DNA of 64,000 nt from DATAPD01 sp036265385 (GCA_036265385.1 DATAPD010000067.1:124001-188000), one strand, 5' to 3'; shown: positions 51,058 through 61,500, counted from the first letter of the stretch. Program-made: numbers and translations. Notes: a model not told the origin generated them from the letters alone.

Positions 51058-51611
51058 CAGTCATTCATTCACACCTCCATCCTCACCCAACCTATGGGCT
51101 GATGGCCGAGTTCGATTCGGCTCAGGATTTGATTGAAGCCGCAAACAGGACGCGCGAGGCGGGATATCGGAAGATAGACGCTTACAGTCCGTTTCCAATT
51201 GAGGGAATGGCAGAAGCGATCGGTTTTCATAAGAACGGTGTGCCGCTGGTTGTGTTGATCGGTGGAATCGTCGGTGGACTTGCTGGTTATCTGCTTCAGT
51301 ATTGGGTTGCGACGATGGCTTATCCAGTAAACATCGGAGGCAAGCCGTTCCATTCCTGGCCTGCGTTCATCGTCGTGACGTTTGAGATGACGATCCTGTT
51401 CGCTGGGCTCTCAGCAGTGTTTGGCATGCTGGCACTGAACGGTTTACCGATGCCCTATCACCCGGTGTTCAACGTGCCGCGGTTTGCGCTGGCCTCGAAA
51501 GATAGATTTTTCTTGATCGTGTTTGCGTCCGATCCGAAATACGACGCGGCTGTGACGCGGCAGTTTCTGGAAGGATTTCATCCGCGGTCGCTCTCGGAGG
51601 TGCCAAGTTAG
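51054..51611 (+). CDS. actD: Alternative complex III subunit D (DUF3341)
   Basis: A 185-residue DUF3341 protein with two transmembrane helices (VPLVVLIGGIVGGLAGYLLQ and FIVVTFEMTILFAGLSAVFG). The soluble N-terminus begins YGLMAEFDSAQDLIEAANRT, similar to ActD of described complexes. It binds no cofactor and supports assembly or quinol-site geometry. ATGA overlap with actC gives translational coupling. Confidence 0.93.
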   Translation: MTVIHSHLHPHPTYGLMAEFDSAQDLIEAANRTREAGYRKIDAYSPFPIEGMAEAIGFHKNGVPLVVLIGGIVGGLAGYLLQYWVATMAYPVNIGGKPFHSWPAFIVVTFEMTILFAGLSAVFGMLALNGLPMPYHPVFNVPRFALASKDRFFLIVFASDPKYDAAVTRQFLEGFHPRSLSEVPS

Positions 51612-51615
51612 AGCC

Positions 51616-52269
51616 ATGGCCAACTTGCGCACGCTTTTGCCGGGTCTGTTGCTTGCAGTTCTATCGACTGCAGGATGCCGCCTCGATATGCACGTGCAGC
51701 CACGGTACAACCCGCTGGCACGTAGCGATTTCTTCGCAGACCAGCGTGCAGCGCGTCCCTTAGTGGAAGGCACGGTGGCGCGCGGCGATCTGAGGGAAGA
51801 CACATATTTCTATACGGGGAAGATTGGCAACAATCACGGCAATTATTTTCCGATTCCCGTTGACGAGAAGACGCTTGCCCATGGCCGCGAGCGTTTCAAT
51901 GTTTTCTGTGCACCATGCCACTCGCGGTTGGGAGATGGCAATGGCTTCATCCCGTCGCGCGGATTTCCGCGGAAGCCGCCGTCCTACCACATCGAACGCC
52001 TGCGCAATGCGCCGGTCGGATATTTCTTCGATGTGGCGACGAATGGATTTGGGATTATGCCGGATTACGGATCTCAGATTCCGCCACAAGATCGGTGGGC
52101 CATCGTCGCCTACATTCGCGCTCTCCAATTGAGTCAGAACGCGAAAATGGCAGATGTTCCTAAGGGCCAGCAGCTCCCGTCGGCCACACCAAAATATGGT
52201 CTACCTGGCTCGGGCGCGACCCTGATGGTTCCAGAAGATGAGAACGGTTCGGGCAAGGAGTGGAAATGA
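51616..52269 (+). CDS. actE: Alternative complex III subunit E, monoheme cytochrome c lipoprotein
   Basis: A 217-residue lipoprotein (lipobox STAGC, C21) with one heme motif, CAPCH at residues 98-102 in FNVFCAPCHSRLGDGNGF. A methionine in GFGIMPDYGSQI at about residue 147 is a plausible distal ligand. It hands electrons from ActA to the oxidase. The gene overlaps actF by four bases. Confidence 0.93.
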   Translation: MANLRTLLPGLLLAVLSTAGCRLDMHVQPRYNPLARSDFFADQRAARPLVEGTVARGDLREDTYFYTGKIGNNHGNYFPIPVDEKTLAHGRERFNVFCAPCHSRLGDGNGFIPSRGFPRKPPSYHIERLRNAPVGYFFDVATNGFGIMPDYGSQIPPQDRWAIVAYIRALQLSQNAKMADVPKGQQLPSATPKYGLPGSGATLMVPEDENGSGKEWK

Positions 52270-53465
52270 GCGCCACGGTGCGTGTGAACAAATCGGAATT
52301 GATGGCACCGCCGGGGGCCCAGACCATCCAGCAACGTTCACTAATTATTGGAGCGGTGTTCACGGTCATCGTGGTGGCTGGCATTTTCATGTGGCCGGCG
52401 GTCGTCTATCCCGCTTACCTCATTGCGTTCATGTCTTGGCTTGGGGTCACGCTCGGCAGCCTGGCACTGATCATGCTCCAGCACATGACTGGTGGGGCGT
52501 GGGGATTGGTGGGCCGTCGAGTTTGGGAAGCGGCGACTCGCACATTGCCATTGAACTTTGTAGCGTTCATCCCCGTTGCATTTGGCATTCCGTATCTTTA
52601 CGACTGGGCGAAACCTGCGGTTCTCGCAAAAGACCCGCATCTGCGAGAGTTCACGCATAGCTATCTAAATCCTGCCGGCTTCGTATATCGCGGGATCCTT
52701 TACTTCGCGATCTGGGCGTTTCTGATTTACCTGTTAAATCGCTGGTCGGTGGAACAGGATTCGCACGATTTCGACACGCTCCGTTTTCGCAAGCTGAGTG
52801 CGCCCGGCCTGATTTTGTACGCCTTCAGTATTTCGTTTGCGGTTGTGGATTGGGTCATGTCGCTGCAGGCGCGTTGGATTTCGACGATCTACGGCATGAT
52901 CTTCATGGTTGGCCAGGCGCTTTCAGCACTTTGCTTCCTGCTCGTGATCGAAGCGATCTTTTCGAAGCGCAAGCCAATGTCGGAGTACCTGCATGAAACC
53001 GAAGTTCACGATCACTCAAAGCTGACGCTGACCTTCATCATGCTGTGGGCTTACTTCAGCTTCTCCCAGTTCTTGATCATCTGGGCAGGCAACCTGCCTG
53101 AAGAGATCACCTGGTATTTCCGGCGACTGCATAACGGATGGGAATACGTTGGATTGTTCCTGGCCGCGTTCCATTTCGCGGTGCCCTTTGCCATTTTGCT
53201 CGGACGGCACTTCAAGCGACATACACGAACCATGGTGTGGATTGCGGTCTGGCTAATGGTTATGCGGCTAGTGGATGTCTGGTGGCATGTAGATCCGGTC
53301 TTTTATCCAAGCATCAGTATTTCCGGACTGGCCTGGGCCGTCATTTGTGCGATCGCGATCGGCGGCCTGTGGCTCGCCTATTTCTTCCGCAACCTGCGAA
53401 GCTTGCCAATGCTGCCATTGCTCGCGCCGGGAACGGACAAGCTGTTGGAATCGGAACATGAGTGA
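52266..53465 (+). CDS. actF: Alternative complex III subunit F, NrfD-type membrane protein
   Basis: A 399-residue protein with about ten helices, a paralogue of ActC that lacks the quinol-binding site in known complexes. LTFIMLWAYFSFSQFLIIWA at about residues 257-276 is a family hallmark. ATG at 52266 overlaps the actE stop; a GTG two codons upstream is unlikely. Confidence 0.93.
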   Translation: MSATVRVNKSELMAPPGAQTIQQRSLIIGAVFTVIVVAGIFMWPAVVYPAYLIAFMSWLGVTLGSLALIMLQHMTGGAWGLVGRRVWEAATRTLPLNFVAFIPVAFGIPYLYDWAKPAVLAKDPHLREFTHSYLNPAGFVYRGILYFAIWAFLIYLLNRWSVEQDSHDFDTLRFRKLSAPGLILYAFSISFAVVDWVMSLQARWISTIYGMIFMVGQALSALCFLLVIEAIFSKRKPMSEYLHETEVHDHSKLTLTFIMLWAYFSFSQFLIIWAGNLPEEITWYFRRLHNGWEYVGLFLAAFHFAVPFAILLGRHFKRHTRTMVWIAVWLMVMRLVDVWWHVDPVFYPSISISGLAWAVICAIAIGGLWLAYFFRNLRSLPMLPLLAPGTDKLLESEHE

Positions 53466-53970
53466 CGACAATCTGCAGAACGGTAAAAATCCGGAAGTCA
53501 GCTTCGAGCCGGAAGATTTAGAGGCGAAGCCAATCATCATCGCCCTCACCGGGTTGGGGCTCGCCTGCATCGCTTTTTATTTCGTGGTGTTGTGGATGTA
53601 CGGCTTCCTGAATCGTTATCAGGCAACACACCAAGAGCCCACCAATCCGCTGGCGACCGTTCAAAAAGATACTCGCCACGTGACTAAGGCGGAGGTTGAA
53701 AGCTTTCCGGAGCCACGCCTGGAAGAAAACGAGCGAGATCAACTGGATGGAGTTCGCATAAATGAAGAACAGAGATTGAACTCTTACGGTTGGGTGGACC
53801 AAAGCGCGGGCACGGTGCACATTCCGATCGAGCGCGCGATGGAATTGCTAGTAGAGCAGGGAGTGCCGACGGCGCCTAACGCTCAGCCAGCGACAACAAA
53901 GAATGGAAATCAGAAGAAGTCGGCCGTACAGCGGGCCAGCAGTGCCGATGTGGTGGCGGCGAAACGTTAG
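53458..53970 (+). CDS. Small membrane protein of the ACIII-oxidase operon
   Basis: A 170-residue protein with one helix (about residues 27-50, IIIALTGLGLACIAFYFVVL), a charged extracytoplasmic domain with LDGVRINEEQRLNSYGWVDQ and VHIPIERAMELLVEQGVP, and a lysine-rich C-terminus. It overlaps the actF stop (eight bases). It does not match any Act subunit length I know. Its position between actF and SCO suggests an extra subunit or assembly factor. Confidence 0.85.
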   Translation: MSDDNLQNGKNPEVSFEPEDLEAKPIIIALTGLGLACIAFYFVVLWMYGFLNRYQATHQEPTNPLATVQKDTRHVTKAEVESFPEPRLEENERDQLDGVRINEEQRLNSYGWVDQSAGTVHIPIERAMELLVEQGVPTAPNAQPATTKNGNQKKSAVQRASSADVVAAKR

Positions 53971-54001
53971 CTAAAACGAGTTTCACAAAGCAGTGGATGT
54001 T

Positions 54002-54868
54002 ATGAATTCCGGTAAAAACAAAATTCGGCTTGTAATTCTGCTACTTGGTTTGATGTGCGCCGCGGAGGCGCAACCGTTTCGTGGGCAGATGGGATCGCTT
54101 GCGTCGCCTCCGACGGACAAGCGTCCGCCGATGCTCAAGCAGGTTGGCATCGAGCAGCATCTGGATCAGCAGATTCCTCCGGGACTGATGTTCCGGGACG
54201 AATCGGGCAACGCGGTTCACTTGGCCGACTACTTCGGCAAAAAACCATTGATTCTCAACCTGGTTTATTACCAATGCCCGATGCTTTGTGGAGAGGTGCT
54301 GAGTGGAATGACCAGCGCCATGGGCATGCTGAAATTCAACATCGGTAAGGAATTCGAGGTCATTACGGTCAGCATTGATCCGCGCGAGGGTCCGGACCTC
54401 GCCATTGGAAAGAAGAATACATTCCTTCAGCGTTATCACCGTCCTGGGGCGGAAAAAGGTTGGCATTTTCTTACAGGCGACCAGGCGAACATCACGGCGC
54501 TGGCCAAGGCTGCTGGTTTTGGGTACGAGTACGACGAAGCGACCGGGCAGTTTGCTCACGCCACGGCGATCATGGTGCTGACTCCCGAGGGGAAGATTTC
54601 GCGCTACCTCTACGGCGTCGAATATCCCCCGAAGGACCTTCGTTTGGCGCTGGTAGAAGCCTCTGAGAACAAGATCGGAAACGCGGTCGACCAGGTGCTG
54701 CTCTACTGCTATCACTACAACCCAGCAACTGGAAAATATGGCGCAGTCATCGCCAACGTATTGCGCATCGCGGCCGGTGTAACGATGGCCATTGTCGGCG
54801 CTTTCGTGTTCATCATGTTTCGCAAGGATCTCGGGACGAACCACGGGCAAACGGAGCGGATCAGGTAA
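54002..54868 (+). CDS. SCO1/SenC copper chaperone
   Basis: A 288-residue thioredoxin-fold copper protein that metallates the CuA site of subunit II. A signal segment spans residues 8-22, the copper motif is YYQCPMLCGEV (C92/C96) with the third ligand H186 in GQFAHATAIMVL, and a C-terminal transmembrane helix lies at about 255-278 (RIAAGVTMAIVGAFVFIMF), an unusual extra anchor. The frame opens nine bases earlier with GTG, but the ATG is preferred. It directly precedes the caa3 subunit II gene (2-base gap), matching its role. Confidence 0.9.
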   Translation: MNSGKNKIRLVILLLGLMCAAEAQPFRGQMGSLASPPTDKRPPMLKQVGIEQHLDQQIPPGLMFRDESGNAVHLADYFGKKPLILNLVYYQCPMLCGEVLSGMTSAMGMLKFNIGKEFEVITVSIDPREGPDLAIGKKNTFLQRYHRPGAEKGWHFLTGDQANITALAKAAGFGYEYDEATGQFAHATAIMVLTPEGKISRYLYGVEYPPKDLRLALVEASENKIGNAVDQVLLYCYHYNPATGKYGAVIANVLRIAAGVTMAIVGAFVFIMFRKDLGTNHGQTERIR

Positions 54869-54870
54869 TT

Positions 54871-55866
54871 ATGTGGACAAACTTTCCATTATGGCCGGAG
54901 CGCGCTTCGACCATGGCGGGCAACGTGGACGCACTGTACATCTTCTTGCTGCTGATCTGCGGCCTGATGACGGTGCTGGTCTCCACGGCCGTGATCGTTT
55001 TCGCGGTGAAGTACCGCAAGCGGCTCGGCCATCGTGCTCATCAGATTGAGGGTTCTCTCGGTCTTGAGATCACCTGGTCCGTGATTCCTCTGTTCGCCTT
55101 CTTCACATTCTTTGCCTGGGGAGCAGTGATCTACTTCCAGGAGCGCACGCCTCCGCGCGACTCGATGGAGGTGTACACGGTCGCGAAGCAGTGGATGTGG
55201 AAATTCGAACATCCCGAGGGCGCGCGTGAGATCAATGCGCTTCATGTTCCGACGAATCGGAACGTGAAGGTCATTATGACCTCGCAGGACGTGATCCATA
55301 GCTTTTTCGTCCCCGCATTCCGCATTAAGCAGGATGTCCTGCCTGGCCGCTACACAATCGCATGGTTTCGTGCCACGAAGCCGGGAACGTATCACCTGTT
55401 CTGCGCGGAATATTGCGGTACCCAGCACTCCGGCATGACCGGCGATGTGGTGGTCATGGAGCCGGCGCAGTACGAAGCTTGGCTGGCTGGGGGATCGACG
55501 GGGGCGCCACTGCCAGTCACCGGACAGGGTTTGTTTAACCAACTTGGGTGCAGCACATGCCATCAGATCGATGGCCGCGGGCGCGGGCCAAGCTTGGCTG
55601 GAGTCTTCGGGAACAAGGTGTCACTCGAGGATGGCCGCTCAGTTACGGCAGATGAAAATTACGTACGAGAATCTATTATCAGTCCGGGTACGAAGATCGT
55701 CGTCGGATATAAACCGATTATGCCCACGTTCCAGGGGCTGATTAGCGACGATCAACTCAATGCGCTGGTTGCGTACGTGAAGTCAATCAGCCAGCAACAA
55801 CCCGGTCAACCCGCAGGCAGCGAGGCGACTGCCGGCACGCAAACGAAATCGCAACAGGTGCATTAG
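54871..55866 (+). CDS. ctaC: Caa3-type oxidase subunit II with fused cytochrome c
   Basis: A 331-residue subunit II. Two helices (about residues 22-46 and 67-88) precede a cupredoxin domain with the CuA ligands H143, C178-A-E-Y-C182, H186 and M189 (CAEYCGTQHSGM). A fused class I cytochrome c (about 216-300) has CSTCH at 227-231 and the distal methionine likely in KPIMPTFQG. The fusion lets ACIII pass electrons directly into the oxidase. It follows SCO at two bases. Confidence 0.96.
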   Translation: MWTNFPLWPERASTMAGNVDALYIFLLLICGLMTVLVSTAVIVFAVKYRKRLGHRAHQIEGSLGLEITWSVIPLFAFFTFFAWGAVIYFQERTPPRDSMEVYTVAKQWMWKFEHPEGAREINALHVPTNRNVKVIMTSQDVIHSFFVPAFRIKQDVLPGRYTIAWFRATKPGTYHLFCAEYCGTQHSGMTGDVVVMEPAQYEAWLAGGSTGAPLPVTGQGLFNQLGCSTCHQIDGRGRGPSLAGVFGNKVSLEDGRSVTADENYVRESIISPGTKIVVGYKPIMPTFQGLISDDQLNALVAYVKSISQQQPGQPAGSEATAGTQTKSQQVH

Positions 55867-55869
55867 GTT

Positions 55870-57501
55870 ATGGCGAGCGTTACTACAATCCCGGAGCAAG
55901 AGAATTATCTAACGAATGGGTACGGCATTAAGTCGTGGCTGCTCACGACGGACCACAAGCGCATTGCGATGTTGTACCTCGCCTCGATCACGTTCTTCTT
56001 TTTTATAGGCGGCATATTCGCGCTTCTCGTGCGGTTGGAGTTGCTGACGCCCGAAGGCGATTTTCTCCAAGCCGACACGTACAACAAAGCGTTCACCATG
56101 CACGGGATGATCATGGTGTTCTTCTTCCTGATCCCGGTCGTGCCCGCGGTGCTCGGAAACTTCCTGGTCCCGATCATGATTGGGGCGAAGGACCTGGCGT
56201 TCCCGCGGATCAACTTGCTGAGCTGGTACCTGTACATGATCGGCGGCGTCCTGATCACTCACTGCATGTTGACGGGTGGTGTGGATACGGGCTGGACGTT
56301 CTACACGCCCTATAGCACAGCATTTACGAACACCAAGATCATTGAGGCTGGGCTTGCGGCCTTTGTCGCGGGGTTCTCGTCGATCTTTACTGGGCTGAAT
56401 TTCATCGTCACGATTCACCGCATGCGCGCTCCAGGTATGACGTGGGGACGTTTGCCACTATTCATCTGGTCGAATTATGCGACGAGCCTGGTCATGATCC
56501 TGGGAACGCCGGTCATCGCAATCACGATCATCCTGGTCGCTGCCGAACGGCTTTTTCACCTGGGAATTTTTGACCCGAGGCTGGGCGGTGACCCGCTGTT
56601 GTTCCAACATCTGTTCTGGTTCTATTCCCATCCGGCTGTCTACATCATGATTCTGCCGTCGATGGGAGTGATCAGCGAACTCATCACGGCGTTTTCCCGC
56701 AAGCGGATCTTCGGATACAGATTTGTTGCGTTCTCCTCGATTGGAATCGCGATTATCGGCTTCCTGGTGTGGGCGCATCACATGTTCGTGTCCGGGATGT
56801 CGCTCTATGCGGCCCTGATCTTCAGCTTTCTGACGTACCTGGTAGGTATCCCCTCGGCGATCAAGGTTTTCAATTGGACCGCTACGATGTACAAGGGGTC
56901 GATCTCCTACACGACGCCGATGCTTTATGCGATGGGCTTCATTGGCCTGTTTCTGATCGGCGGTCTGACGGGATTGTTTCTGGCTTGTCTCGGCGTCGAC
57001 GTGCACGTTACCGATACCTACTTTGTGGTTGCCCACTTCCATTACGTGATGGTCGGCAGCGTGCTGATGGCGTATCTCGGCGGAATGCATTTTTGGTGGC
57101 CGAAAATTTCTGGTCGCATGTATCCCGAGGGCTGGGGGCGTCTGGCGGCCCTGCTCGTATTCGTCGGATTCAACCTGACGTTCTTCCCACAATTCGTGCT
57201 CGGCTACCTGGGAATGCCGCGGCGTTATTGGCAGTACAAGGCAGAGTTCCAGGTCCTGAACATTTTCTCGACTGCGGGGGCTACGATTCTCGGCGTGGGG
57301 TATGTTCTGCCGCTCATCTATTTCATGTGGTCGATGCGATACGGGAAGCCTGCTACGGACAATCCGTGGAGTGCTGCTGGGCTGGAATGGATGACTTCTT
57401 CGCCGCCGCCCACGTTCAATTTCGACGAGACGCCAGTGGTTGACTTCGAAGCCTACGATTACGAACACATCAAGGAAGCGGAGGTCCCGGTTGCACACTA
57501 A
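55870..57501 (+). CDS. ctaD: Cytochrome c oxidase subunit I, A2 type
   Basis: A 543-residue subunit I. The active-site motif is FYSHPAVYIMILPSMG: the glutamate of A1 oxidases is absent and Tyr-Ser precede the histidine, the A2-type signature. Other ligands are in TMHGMIMVFF, AHHMFVSGM and TDTYFVVAHFHYVMVG. The 12 expected helices are present. Its 3' end overlaps the subunit III start by about 11 bases. The two ctaD genes in this window are clearly of different subtype. Confidence 0.97.
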   Translation: MASVTTIPEQENYLTNGYGIKSWLLTTDHKRIAMLYLASITFFFFIGGIFALLVRLELLTPEGDFLQADTYNKAFTMHGMIMVFFFLIPVVPAVLGNFLVPIMIGAKDLAFPRINLLSWYLYMIGGVLITHCMLTGGVDTGWTFYTPYSTAFTNTKIIEAGLAAFVAGFSSIFTGLNFIVTIHRMRAPGMTWGRLPLFIWSNYATSLVMILGTPVIAITIILVAAERLFHLGIFDPRLGGDPLLFQHLFWFYSHPAVYIMILPSMGVISELITAFSRKRIFGYRFVAFSSIGIAIIGFLVWAHHMFVSGMSLYAALIFSFLTYLVGIPSAIKVFNWTATMYKGSISYTTPMLYAMGFIGLFLIGGLTGLFLACLGVDVHVTDTYFVVAHFHYVMVGSVLMAYLGGMHFWWPKISGRMYPEGWGRLAALLVFVGFNLTFFPQFVLGYLGMPRRYWQYKAEFQVLNIFSTAGATILGVGYVLPLIYFMWSMRYGKPATDNPWSAAGLEWMTSSPPPTFNFDETPVVDFEAYDYEHIKEAEVPVAH

Positions 57502-58189
57502 CGCCGCTACGACCGAGCACAATCCGGCGCTCCGGCATCACTTCGCCGACATGACCCAGCAGAAGAATTCCGCTTCGCTGGGGATGTGGCTTTTTCTGGT
57601 AACAGAAATCATGTTTTTCGGCGGAATGTTTTGCGCCTACCTGATTTATCGGCTGGCGTATTTCAATGATTTCGGTGCGGCGAGTACCAGCTTGAGTCTC
57701 AAGTTGGGCACTATCAATACGATCGTGCTTCTCCTGAGTAGCTTGACGGTGGTGCTCGCCGTGAATGCTGCGCAACGCGGCAAGCAGAAACTCCTCTTTT
57801 TCTACCTCATCGCAACAATTGTGTTGGGGTGCACGTTTCTAGGGATCAAAGCGGTTGAGTATCACGACAAGTTCGTAGAGCACCACGTTCCCGGGCCGGA
57901 TTTTCACTTCGTTGCAGAGCATCCCGAAGGGCATTCCGAACAGGCGCCGGTGAACCAGCAGCACGCGCAAATGTTTTTCTCCCTGTATTTCGTCATGACG
58001 GGGATGCACGCCATTCACATGATCATCGGGGTGGGGCTGTTCTCCGGGCTGGCGTACCAGGCGTGGAAAGGGCGTTATGACCGGAATTACAACACACCGG
58101 TCGAGAATGCCGGATTATATTGGCACTTCGTTGACGTGGTCTGGATTTATCTTTTCCCGTTGCTCTATTTAATCAGTCGTCATCATTGA
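57491..58189 (+). CDS. ctaE: Caa3-type oxidase subunit III
   Basis: A 232-residue subunit III. The start TTG at 57491 has GGAGG six bases upstream; the frame to 57440 is the 3' end of ctaD read in another frame, so it is not used. A soluble N-terminus is followed by NSASLGMWLFLVTEIMFFGG, VMTGMHAIHMIIGVGLFSGL and AGLYWHFVDVVWIYLFPLLY. It is standard in architecture but has a hydrophilic loop rich in His (about 135-165). Confidence 0.93.
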   Translation: MHTNAATTEHNPALRHHFADMTQQKNSASLGMWLFLVTEIMFFGGMFCAYLIYRLAYFNDFGAASTSLSLKLGTINTIVLLLSSLTVVLAVNAAQRGKQKLLFFYLIATIVLGCTFLGIKAVEYHDKFVEHHVPGPDFHFVAEHPEGHSEQAPVNQQHAQMFFSLYFVMTGMHAIHMIIGVGLFSGLAYQAWKGRYDRNYNTPVENAGLYWHFVDVVWIYLFPLLYLISRHH

Positions 58190-58196
58190 GGCAGGC

Positions 58197-58493
58197 ATGG
58201 CTGGACACGAACATAACGAACACTCCATTGGTTTCTACGTAGTCATCCTGTTTGCGCTGCTGGCATTGACCGGGCTCACTGTTGGCGCGGCCTTGGTGAA
58301 TCTGCACGCGTGGAATCCAGTGGTAGCCTTGGCGATCGCCAGTATCAAAGCGATGCTAGTGGTTCTCTTCTTCATGCACGTCAAAGGCGCGAGCGAGAAG
58401 ATGACCAAGGTCGTGATCTTCAGCGGAATCTTCTTTTTGCTTCTGCTTCTAGGCCTCACCATGGCCGATTACGGCACACGTCTGTGGACGTAA
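58197..58493 (+). CDS. ctaF: Caa3-type oxidase subunit IV
   Basis: A 98-residue COX4-type protein with three helices (FYVVILFALLALTGLTVGAA; VALAIASIKAMLVVLFFMHV; VIFSGIFFLLLLLGLTMADY), the hallmark KAMLVVLFFMHVKGASE around residues 50-66. A histidine-rich start (MAGHEHNEHS) may touch metal. Seven bases after subunit III. Confidence 0.9.
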   Translation: MAGHEHNEHSIGFYVVILFALLALTGLTVGAALVNLHAWNPVVALAIASIKAMLVVLFFMHVKGASEKMTKVVIFSGIFFLLLLLGLTMADYGTRLWT

Positions 58494-58572
58494 GCTAGTC
58501 ACTTCAAGCGCAGGCCACGTTGTACTTGCGCGTCTCACGCGCTTTCCTTGAAGATGTTCGCCTAGCACTTCT

Positions 58573-61500
58573 ATGTCCCTCGACTCTGCTTCCTTCGTTC
58601 CCGCAGATTCGCTGAGCGGCCGCGCGCGCGCCGCCAGATCTTCGCAGGTCGATGTTGGCGCTCTCGAGTCCAAGCTGCGCAAGCAAATCTCTGGTGAAGT
58701 TCGTTTCGACTACGGTGCCCGCGCGCTATACGCCACTGACGGCTCGAACTACCGCCAGGTACCGATCGGAGTAGTGCTTCCCCGCAACAACGACGAGGTC
58801 ATCGCCGCCATGGCTCTCTGTCGCGAATTCGGAGCGCCACTGCTGCCGCGCGGAGGGGGGACATCGCTTGCTGGGCAATGCTGCAATGTGGCGGTTGTTC
58901 TTGATTTTTCGAAGTACATGGCCGGGATTCTTTCGATTGATCCTGAACGTCGAACGGCGCGAGTTCAGCCCGGCGTAATTCTGGACCATCTCCGCGCGGC
59001 GGCGGAGCGTCACCGGCTCACTTTTGCTCCCGATCCAGCCACGCACGATCGCTGCACGCTAGGAGGGATGATTGGCAACAACTCCTGCGGCGTCCACTCC
59101 GTGATGGCCGGCAAGACTGACGACAACATCGAATCCCTCGATATTCTGACGTACGACGGCACGCGTCTGAGTGTCGGCGCGACGAGGAGTGAGCAACTGG
59201 AGAGCATCATCCGGGAGGGCGGGCGTCGCGGCGAAATCTATTCAGGCCTGAAAGCACTGGCTGCCAAGTATGGAGACCTGGTGCGGCAGAAGTTTCCGAA
59301 TATTCCGCGCCGCGTCTCGGGATACAACCTGAATTTTCTTCTTCCAGAGAATGGATTTCACGTAGCGCGCGCCCTGGTCGGCGCTGAAGGCACTTGTGCC
59401 ACAGTGCTTGAGGCCACCTGTCTTCTCGTGGAGAGTCCTCCTGAGCGCGTGCTGCTCGTGCTTGCGTGGCCCGACATCTTTCAGTGTGCGGATAACGTGC
59501 CGCTCGTCATGTCCCACAAGCCCATTGGACTCGAGGGCTTCGATGATGTGCTGGTCACCGCAACTCGCCGGCGAGGGATCAATTCCAAGGGACTCGCGCT
59601 TCTACCAGAAGGAAACGGTTGGCTGCTGGTGGAATTCGGCGCGAACACGAAGGGCGAGGCGGAAGCCCAAGCAGCGCGATTGATGGAGGAACTTGGACGT
59701 TTTGCGGCGCCTCCAAACATGCGCTTGCTTGCCGATCCCGCTCAGGCGAAGTGCGTATGGGATGTACGCGAGTCCAGTCTTGGCGTTACGTCTCATGCGC
59801 CTGGCGCTCCACTGCGCTGGGAGGGCTGGGAGGATTCTTCCGTCTCTCCCGAAAAGCTTGGCGGATATCTGCGCGACCTTCGCAAGCTGATGCACGACTA
59901 TTCGTATGAGGGCTCGTTCTACGGACACTTCGGCCACGCCTGCGTGCACAACCGCATCGACTTCGACCTTGAATCGTCGGAAGGCGTTCGGAAGTTTCGC
60001 CACTTCATGGAAGAAGCTGCAGACCTCGTCGTGAGCTATGGCGGATCTCTTTCAGGTGAGCACGGCGATGGACAAGCGCGCGCTGAGCTGCTTCCGCGCA
60101 TGTTCGGTCCGGAACTGGTCGAGGCGTTCCGGGAGTTCAAGGCGATCTGGGATCCCGACTGGAAAATGAACCCCGGAAAAGTGGTCGAACCGTACCGGCT
60201 TGATGAAAACCTTCGGCTCGGCGCTGACTATGATCCCTGGCGGCCAGCCACACACTTCCAGTTCCCGGAGGATCACGGAGATTTTGAACGCGCCACTCTA
60301 CGGTGTGTCGGGGTGGGCAAATGCCGCCGATATGAGGGCGGTGTGATGTGTCCGAGTTTCCGCGTGACCCGAGAGGAAGAGCATTCGACTCGCGGGCGGG
60401 CTCATCTTCTCTGGGAGATGACGCGCGGCGACGTTGTTCACGGGGGTTGGCGTGACGAAGCCATCAAGGAGTCGCTTGATCTGTGCCTGGCTTGTAAAGG
60501 ATGTAAGAGCGACTGTCCCGTTGGGGTCGATGTTGCGACTTACAAAGCGGAGTTCCTCTCGCACTACTACGAAGGACGCCTGCGGCCACCCAACGAATTT
60601 GTGTTTGGCAATATTGATCTGTTCGCGCGAGTTGCATCGCACGTTCCCGGATTTGTGAACCTCGCCACGCAGCTGCCCCCGTTTAGCCAAATTGCCAAAT
60701 TTCTGGGCGACATTCCGCAGCAACGCCGGATTCCAGCAGTTGCTCCGCAGACTTTCAAGTCATGGTTCGCAAGGCGAAAACCCAAGAACATGGGCCGCAA
60801 GGCAGTCGTGTTGTGGCCAGACACGTTCAACAACTACTTTCGTCCTGAGACCGCTCAGGCTGCCGTAGAAGTTCTCGAAGCGGCTGGCTTTCACGTTCTG
60901 CTGCCGGAAGGCAATCTCTGCTGCGGACGTCCGTTGTACGACATCGGCATGCTCGACCGCGCCGAGGAACAATTACTGGAGATTCTTGACGCTTTGCTGC
61001 CAGAGATAGAAGCGGGAATTCCGGTTGTTGGTCTTGAGCCAAGCTGCGTGTCCGTTTTTCGGGACGAACTGGTCAACCTGTTTCCGACCGACGATCGCGC
61101 CCAAGCGCTCGCAAAGCAGACGTTCGTTCTTAGTGAGTTTCTGGAGAAGTACGCGAAGAATTTCCAACTGCCGCAAATCCGGCGAAAGGCCCTCGTTCAT
61201 GGACACTGTCATCAGAAATCGCTGATGAAGATGGACTCGGAGGAAGCTTTATGGCGCCGCCTTGGGCTGGATTTCTATGCTCCGGCACCGGGTTGTTGTG
61301 GAATGGCGGGCGCTTTTGGTTTTGAGAACGAAAAATATGACGTTTCCCGTTCGATCGGGAATCTCGAGCTGCTTCCGGCAGTGCGCGATGCGAGTCCCGA
61401 AACCCTGATCATCTCGAACGGATTCAGCTGCCGCGAGCAGATCGCCCAGGAGACCAGCCGCCGTGCCCTCCATATTGCTGAGGTTATCCAGATGGGACTG

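Noticed and set aside
56458..57522. Minus-strand ORF of 354 residues opposite ctaD
   Set aside because: Arginine/glutamine/histidine-rich and antisense to a well-supported subunit I.
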